From NCBI RefSeq assembly GCF_030052815.1, contig NC_079504.1:53616085-53680084 (forward strand): 64,000 nucleotides of DNA, given 5' to 3'. The stretch is from Hevea brasiliensis. Taxonomy: Eukaryota; Streptophyta; Magnoliopsida; Malpighiales; Euphorbiaceae. Below are positions 57,239 to 64,000 of this stretch, piece by piece. The notes beneath the pieces were generated by a model, which ran no database searches, was not told where the DNA came from, and saw nothing but the letters and a program-made list of their open reading frames with translations. Both the position numbers and the translations under genes were made by a program. Within the stretch, counting starts at the first letter, position 1. Each line of letters opens with the position of its first letter.

Positions 57239-58805
57239 CACTATATTTGCCATTTAGATTGTTTAATATGAAATTTAATTGTGTGATTTGATCAAAAAAT
57301 TGATTGATCATTGTTGGTTGGATGTCCATGTGTGGCGGCACACATGGTGGAGTCACCATAGGTGGCGGATTCAAGAGCACCTCAATGGTGCGCATGGTAT
57401 GGACTTCAATTGTGCAATTGTTGCATGCTTTGATGCCCATAATTATGTTTATGTCTAATTAAATTGTTTAATTATAATTATAATCACACAATTAAATTTA
57501 TTTGAATGTGATTCAAATCTGAATTTTTAAATTTGTTTGAATGTGATTTAAATCTGAATTTTTAAATTTGTTTGAATGTGATTCAAATCTGAATTTTTAA
57601 ATTTGTTTGAATGAGATTCAAATATGGAATTTTAAGTTGAATATGAGATATTCAATTTAATTTTAGTATATATATTTTATTTAATTATTAAATAGTGATA
57701 TGCATGATGGATGATCATGGACAATAAAAGACCAATGTGATTGGATTTATTTCTTTTATGTTTCTTTGGGTTGTAAATTAATTAATTTATTTTAGTGGTA
57801 TGTATTATAAAGGTTATAATATTTTTGGGTTGTAATTTCATTTATTTGGTTCTTGTAAATTCGCCTTGGTATGCCAAGGATTACAATGTAATGGATTGCA
57901 AGAAGATCAAGGAGGTCAAGAGCATTGGTGGGATCAGTGGGAGGAATTTAAGATCAAGTGTTGATTATGTACTCCTTCAACAATTCTTGTAATATGAATG
58001 AATGAAATGTGCCTAGGAATACCCTGATTCAATTTTTGGTGGCTCAGAATTGAATCCCTTAGAAAGTCCATGATCATACCATATTTATATATTTATCCAT
58101 GAATGCATGAGCTGTATGGGAATGTATGCAAGTATATGATATATGTGTGCTAATTGGATAATGTGCAAAGTGAGACCATAATAGTAATTAGGCCGATCAC
58201 AAAAATCTTCCAAACAAATGATTAAGTTGGAAATGGTATAATTAAAGGTAATTATATCATGGGCCCTCCATTTAGGCAATTATTTTAAGAAATTTTAAAT
58301 ACTTGCATATGATGCAATTAATTTAAAAGATTTTCTTAAGAATAATTGTTAAGCATGAGATGTTGTAAATATGTAAATGGTTTGGTGGCCAGTAATGGAT
58401 GTGCCTAAGGACATTAAAATTATTTGCATGTTTACTGGCTCAATGGGATTAACTTAACTAATGCAAGATAAGTCAATAATGGATGTGCCTGAGATTTTGA
58501 GCATTAGGGGCTAGGTAAGAGGATTGAACCTCACATGAGATGTGATAGGCAAAGAGTTACTCACTTACAGTTTATTGTAATTCCAATAATGGATGTGCCT
58601 GAAGATGATCAATATGACTATAAGAATTCAATCACCCACTAGAAATCTATCCAACTAGGATTTCTGTTTTCTACCTTAAAAGTGTAGGATTCGCTAAGTT
58701 AGTGGAAGGACCAATTTGATTAAAAGACCATAATCATTTTGGTTAAATACATGATACATTTACTAATTAATCTGGTTATTTTCTGTAGTTAATTTTCTGA
58801 TAATA
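57239..58805 (+). other. copia-2 leader (5' untranslated region)
   Basis: No gene supported. It contains a 35-bp tandem repeat (57494-57632) and three dispersed copies of atggatgtgcct (58395, 58479, 58589), each preceded by rtaatgg-like sequence. Confidence 0.65.
57494..57632 (+). repeat. 35-bp tandem repeat in copia-2 leader
   Basis: Four units with tttgaatgtgattcaaatct at 57501, 57536, 57571 and 57606 (the last diverged), separated by gaatttttaaatttg. Each unit holds the near-palindrome tttgaatgtgattcaaa. Confidence 0.85.
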
Positions 58806-59620
58806 ATGAGCACACCACAACCACCACCATCCAATATCCTTGCGAGCATACTTGATCACAATAGGTTAACAGGACCTAATCTTTCTGATTGGCTAAGAAA
58901 TTTGAAACTTGTCCTAAACCTTGAACATATAGGATATGTTCTAGACCCACAAGTTCCTGGTCCCTTACCTCCAGAGGCCACTCAAGAGGAAAATGAAACT
59001 TTGGACAAGTGGAAGGAGCATGATATGAGAGCTAAGTGTTATATGCTTGCTTCTATGAGTAATAAGTTACAGAAGCAACATGAGAACATGCAATATGCAA
59101 GTGAGATTCTCCTTCACCTATAAGAGTTGTATGGTGAACATAGCAGGAATGCCAGGTATGAGATATCTAGGCAGCTATTTCGCATGAGGATGTTTAAGGG
59201 ACAGAATGTTGGGGATCATGTCCACAAGATGATTCGGCTGATTGAGTAGCTGGAACATCTTGACTTTCACATGCATTTCCGACTACAGACGGATTTGATC
59301 CTTTAGTCCCTTCCTGAGTCATTTGGGAATTTTATGACAAATTTCCATATGACTAAGTAGGAATACACCTTGGCTGGTTTGCTTAACATGCTGGTTATTG
59401 CCCAAAAGAATATACCAGGCAATAAAGGAAAAGATGTAGCTTTGATTACATCCTCTTCTGCTGGAAAGTCCAACAAGAAGAAGGGCAATAAGAAAAAGAA
59501 ATCTCAAATTCTTGGTCCTTCTAAGAAGATAGCTAAACAGAAAGGGAAGACCAAAGCTGATGGAGGCAAAGGAAAGTGTTTCCGCTGCCAGCAGGATGGG
59601 CACTAGAAAAAGAACTACCC
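58806..59620 (+). pseudogene. copia-2 gag
   Basis: Starts at atgagcacaccacaacc (58806). The first 105 codons are open and have the copia Gag type (LTGPNLSDWLRNLKLVL). Stops follow at 59121, about 59247, 59304 and 59358, then the same frame resumes with LAGLLNMLVIAQ and a Lys-rich tract. The zinc knuckle CFRCQQDGH (59578-59604) is cut by a stop where a Trp codon would fit, and its last Cys is Tyr. Confidence 0.85.
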
Positions 59621-59669
59621 AGGATATCTTGCTTCTCTAAAGGACAAGAAGGATACACCTTCGGAAGGT

Positions 59670-61073
59670 ATGTCCATATCTTGTTATTTAGATTTTGATG
59701 ATACTCATAGTTCATCTACAGCTTGGGTTTTAGATACTGGTGTCAGTTCTCACATTTCTTATGATATACAAGAACTAGCAAACAGTAGCAGCTTGCGTTC
59801 TCGAGATGTTAGACTCCAGATTGGTGATGGCTCAACTATTGAAGCTTTAGCCACAGGATCTAAATCTTTTACATGTCTGGATAAGTTGCCATAGGATCTA
59901 AATCTTTTACATGTCTGGATATATTTTGTATTTGAATAATATCTTATATGTACCTGATGCTTTTAAGAACATCATTTCTATATCTAGTTTGACTAGAAAT
60001 GGCTATGAATTTCAGTTCCCAGATAATGTTTGCTATTTTTATTTTGGAAAAAAATATGTTGGCTTGGGTTATATGCATGATGGTTTTTATTATTTGGATA
60101 ATAATACAATGCAAGCAATCTAAAAGAATGCAATGCCATGGTGAAAGTCAACTCAAGTTCAAAATATATTTGGCACTTAAGATTAGGTCATGTTGCAGAA
60201 GATAGGATTACAAAACTGGAGAAAATGGGGATTCTATCCTCATTGGGTTCTGAACCTACTCCAACTTGTGAATCCTGCCTTCAAGGCAAAATAACTAGAT
60301 TACCCTTTGTTGGACAAGGGCTAAGAGCTGAAAATATTTTGGAGCTAATACATAGTGATGTATGTGGTCCATTTAAAGAAATGGCTAGAGGCAGTTTTCA
60401 ATACTTTATTATCTTTACTGATGATAAATCAAAGTTTGGGTATTTGTTTTTGATGAAATACAAACATGAATTCTTTGAAAAGTTCAAAGAATTTAAATCT
60501 GAAGTAGAAAATCAAACAGGAAAAAGTATTAAAGCTCTTCGATCAGATCATGGAGATGAATACTTGAGTACTGAATTTGATGAATACTTGAAAGAGTATG
60601 GCATTATTTCCCAGTTGACTCCTCCAGGGACACCATAGCTGAATGGTATATCTGAAAGGAGAAATCGTACCCTATTGGATATGGTATGTAGTATGATGAG
60701 CTATATTGATATACCAATCTCCTTTTAGGGATTTGCATTAGAATCAGCTTTGCATATTCTGAATTGGATTCCATCAAAATCAGTATCTTCCACACCTTAT
60801 GAGATATGGCATGGAAGAAAACCAAGTCTTAAGCATGTTAAAATTTGGGGTTATCCAGCTTATATCAAAAAGATGAACACTGATAAATTGGAAACCAGAT
60901 CAGAAAAGGGTCAATTTGTTGGATATCCAAAAGAGAGTTTTGGATATTATTTTTATTTGCCTACATCACAAAAGGTTGTGGTAAGTAGAGATGCCACATT
61001 TCTTAAACAAAAGTTTGTTCAAGAAGGAGGCAAAGGAAGGCAAATAGAGTTAGAATTGGAGAATTCTGACTAA
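59670..61073 (+). pseudogene. copia-2 protease and integrase
   Basis: The protease active site AWVLDTGVSSHIS is at about 59716-59757. A 38-bp tandem duplication (units start near 59855 and 59893) shifts the frame; the other frame is used for 59911-60123. The integrase resumes in the original frame at 60138: pre-integrase HLRLGH and CESCLQGK, then the core with Asp in HSDVCGPF, Asp in RSDHGDEY and Glu after a stop at 60636 (SERRNR). Another stop is near 60729. The C-terminal domain (GYPAYIKK, then GQFVGYPKESFGY) is in 60750-61073. Confidence 0.85.
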
Positions 61074-62728
61074 CCAACAGATTAGATGGATATAGATCCA
61101 TCTAGTCAACCTACACCTATTGATGAAACATCTACAGCTATTCCTAGAAGATCAACCAGGATATCTCACCCACTAGTGAGATATGGTTTTTTTCATGAAG
61201 AAGAATAAGAGTTGTTTACTCATGAAGAAGTAGATCATGGAAATGATCCACTTACCTATGAAGAAGCTATATCAGATATAAACTCTTCAAAATGGATTGA
61301 TGCTATGAAATCCGAGATTGATTCCATGTATAAGAATCAAGTTTGGGATCTTGTTGACCTACTTGAAGGTATTGTACCTATAGGTAACAAATGGGTTTTC
61401 AAGAAGAAAATTAGTTCTGATGGAAAGGTAGAGACCTATAAAGCAAGGCTAGTAGCGAAAGGGTTTCGCCAAAGGCAAGGAATAGACTATGAGGAGACTT
61501 TCTCGCCTGTTGCCATGCTTAAATCAATTAGGATTCTATTAGCAATAGCTGCATACTATGATTATGAGATTTGGCAGATGGATGTCAAAACAGCTTTTCT
61601 CAATGGATACATTGAAGAAAACATTTTCATGGAACATCCTAGGGGTTTTGAATCCCAAAATGGTTCTAAGGTATGCAAGCTAAAGCGATCCATTTATGGG
61701 TTGAAATAAGCTTCGAGGAGTTGGAACATCCATTTTGATGAATCCATTAAGTCATTTCGTTTCATTAAAAATAAGGATGAGCCATATGTATATAAGAAGG
61801 TTAGTGATAATGCTGTCACTTTTCTTGTCTTATATGTGGATGACATTTTATTGATGGGTAATGACACAGGCATGTTGACAGCTGTAAAGGTATGGTTGTC
61901 AAATACATTCTCCATGAAAGACTTAGGGGAGGCAACCTATATTCTTGGGATTTGCATCTATAGAGATAGAGCGAAAAGAATAATTGGTTCATCCCAAAGT
62001 CTATACTTGGAAAAGGTGTTAAAGAGGTTTAACATGCTTGATTCCAAGAGAGGATTGTTACCAGTGAGACATGGTATCCACCTTTCTAAAAAGATGTCTC
62101 CAAAGACACCTGAAGAAAGAGATAAAATGGCTAGGATTCCATATGCTTCGGCTATTGGAAATTTGATGTATGCAATATTGTGTACTAGGCCGGATATAGC
62201 ATATGCTGTTAGTTTGACTAGCAGGTATCAATCCAATCCAAGTTTGGAATACTGGATAGCTGTTAAGAATATCCTTAAGTACTTGAGAAGAACTAAGAAT
62301 TTATTCTTGATATATGGAGGTGGTGACTTGCAATTGGATGGTTATACTGATTCTGATTTCCAATCAGATATCGATGATAGAAAGTCTACCTCTTGGTATG
62401 TGTTCATTTGTAATGGAGGTGCAGTCAGTTGGAAGAGTTCCAAACAGAGTATGACTACTGATTTCACCACAGAGGCTGAGTACATTGCTGCATCAGATGC
62501 TGCAAAAGAGGCTGTTTGGATAAGAAACCTAGGTTTTACCAGAAATCCAAACACATAGAAAGGCGCTACCACATTATCAGAAAGATAGTTGGGCAAGGCG
62601 ATGTAGCCATACAGAAAATAGCAACAGTTGGAAATCCAGCTCATCCATTCATTAAGCCTATGTCACAAGCTCAGCTAGACCAATATCTTGAGAAGATGGG
62701 TCTAAGATACTGTAATGAATGGCTCTAG
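61074..62728 (+). pseudogene. copia-2 reverse transcriptase and RNase H
   Basis: Linker stops near 61073-61208, then 61212-61709 holds the RT N-terminal part (SKWIDAMKSEIDSM, NKWVFKKKI, RLVAKGFRQRQGIDYEETFS, MDVKTAFLNGYIEE). A single stop follows SIYGLK. The catalytic YVDDILLM is at about 61831. RNase H in 61836-62558 has its Asp in DGYTDSDF and a Glu in TTEAEYIAAS. Near 62540-62560 a deletion and frame change remove the middle of RNase H; the last part (62516-62728 frame, HIERRYHIIRKIVGQGDVAI) survives. Not functional. Confidence 0.85.
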
Positions 62729-62742
62729 TGCTAGTAGGAGAT
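62729..62742 (+). promoter_or_regulatory. Polypurine-like tract of copia-2
   Basis: gtaggagat just before the 3' LTR; short and weak, but in the expected place after the polyprotein stop. Confidence 0.45.
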
Positions 62743-63389
62743 TTTTAGTAGTATGCCCTAGAGCACATCACTTAGTATGTATCTTATACATGTTTTATTA
62801 ATAAAAAGGTATTTTAACTTTTCCGTTTACATAATATATTTATGTGTAATAGAAAAGGTCCATTGATATTTTTTTAGAAATTCTATTCTTAAGTTGTTAA
62901 GAATATGAGTGACAGTATTTCTAGCACAAAGTATCATAAATTGGTTCACAATCGAGGATACTTCACAATAAGGACATGAATTATCCAGAAAGATTGTAAT
63001 CATGTTTATTCCCAAGTTATTTATATGAGATGTACATAAGATGGAATGGTGAGTCTCATGTCATATAACAAACATGAAAGACACTTATGCATGATAAGTA
63101 GGCCGAACCAGTGACACTTATGACAAGCACGTGGAGTTTACTCTTATCAATGCATTGTCATAAATCATATCAATGCATATAGTCTTTAGACCTGAGATAA
63201 CAAAGTTATGTTGTATATAGGTGGTTTGAGTTTGATACTGCTTTCATACTTGTACTGTGTATGGGTATATGGGCATGTGTTGGCTCCTACTAATTATATA
63301 TAGAGGTAGGTGTTAATCAAGATGGAATCTGTTACCCTAAGTAAATAGGGATAAAATCCTATGTTTATTTAATTATTCTTGATGTTTTA
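62743..63389 (+). mobile_element. copia-2 3' LTR, first 647 bases
   Basis: Matches 55114-55760. The first base pair of the terminal TG is mutated (ttttagtagtatgccc). It is cut by LTR-G at 63390; the rest should lie beyond the window. Confidence 0.85.
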
Positions 63390-64000
63390 TGTAACACCCC
63401 TCACCCGACTACAGTGTAGCCGAGCAAGGCATGCTACACGGTGTGCTGGAGCACCTGATCTTATCTGATTTCATTATAGTTCTTGATTTATTTATTCAAA
63501 AACTTTATTTAAGGTTTAGGCTATTTTTACTTTTCTATTCAAAAACTAATCATTTTAAAAAGTTCAAAAATTTTAACAAAAATCTGGCAAAGTGCCGGCT
63601 ATAATTTGGTCTAACAGTTCTTCTGAACCTGCCAAAAATAGTTCTCAATATACTCAACAACTCAAACTCAATAGTTTCAAAAATTTTCAAACATAATGTA
63701 TCTCAATACCGTATCCAGATTTCTCAGAAATCTCATCAGATTATCAACATCTCAATATTCACAAGTACAATCTCATTATAACTCAAATTCAATTCACATA
63801 TTAAAATACTTGCTTTCAGTAGCTTCCATAAATCACAGGTTAATTACATGAGTTTATTTTGTACAGGATATACAAATAATTTACAATGTGCTAGGAATGA
63901 ACAATATACATAACATGTATAAAATGAGCCCTATCTACATGCATTGCCGAGGAGGTGACAATCTTGAACTCTTTTGACACTTCTGCAGATCTGGACTCCA
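63390..64000 (-). mobile_element. LTR-G: Tekay-type LTR (LTR-E/F family relative), runs off edge
   Basis: Starts tgtaacacccctcacccgac and tracks the left end of LTR-F (35477 onward: acccgactacagtgtagccg is shared), but is more diverged. Minus orientation, entering at the LTR 3' end. The candidate TSD on the left is tttta (63385-63389); the right partner is outside. No gene in this piece. Confidence 0.8.

Larger units (their letters stand above)
55114..63389 (+). mobile_element. copia-2: Ty1/copia element, 3' LTR interrupted
   Basis: 5' LTR 55114-57224 (2111 bp), primer site 57227-57238, long leader, a gag-pol polyprotein nearly all in one frame from 58806 to 62728, then a 3' LTR from 62743 cut at 63389. 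Domain order gag, protease, integrase, reverse transcriptase, RNase H is the Ty1/copia order. The long LTR would fit an Angela-like lineage, but I cannot assign it firmly. Many in-frame stops. It belongs to the same family as the LTR at 1-1675. Confidence 0.85.

Noticed and set aside
57494..57632. CRISPR-like array
   Set aside because: The 35-bp repeats are contiguous with no unique spacers, in a plant retrotransposon leader.

Overview
This window is eukaryotic plant DNA made almost entirely of LTR retrotransposons. I found no host protein gene, tRNA gene, CRISPR array or bacterial feature. The evidence is AT-rich sequence, plant-type Ty3/gypsy (Athila, Tekay/Del, CRM-like) and Ty1/copia polyproteins, tRNA-iMet primer sites (tggtatcagagc) and a Cassandra TRIM carrying 5S rRNA-like sequence. 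These point to a flowering plant, probably a eudicot, in gene-poor (perhaps pericentromeric) heterochromatin. The species cannot be read from the sequence with confidence.

The layout is a Russian-doll nest whose boundaries can be read from TG..CA ends and 5-bp target site duplications (TSDs). Oldest layer: Athila-a (+), 1676-5417, cut on its left by a Ty1/copia LTR (1-1675, minus). Athila-b (minus) sits in its 3' region: 3' LTR 5418-7028, then 3' untranslated pieces at 7029-7705, 49852-50063 and 53813-54508, then a truncated ORF at 54509-55105. Athila-b is interrupted by Tekay-1 (minus, 7706-49851), by solo LTR-D (50064-53807, TSD tatag) and by copia-2 (plus, from 55114).

Inside Tekay-1, the 3' LTR (LTR-A) holds Cassandra (8734-9375) and solo LTR-B (11686-26885, TSD atttg). 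LTR-B in turn holds a CRM-like element (14434-22490) and solo LTR-E (22657-26256, TSD ccaca). The Tekay-1 reverse transcriptase is split beside its active site by Tekay-2 (29425-43931, TSD gaggt), which has two 4022-bp LTRs and a chimeric, gag-less interior, and is itself split by solo LTR-F (35477-39009, TSD atgat). Copia-2 carries recognisable gag, protease, integrase, reverse transcriptase and RNase H, and its 3' LTR is cut at 63390 by another Tekay-type LTR that runs off the right edge.

Every coding region is broken by stops, frameshifts, deletions or lost catalytic residues, so no autonomous element is visible. The most interesting non-coding signal is a pair of adjacent hairpins at the same place in all the Tekay-type LTRs that reach it. 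The stem sequences differ between LTR families but pairing is kept, as expected of a selected RNA or DNA structure.
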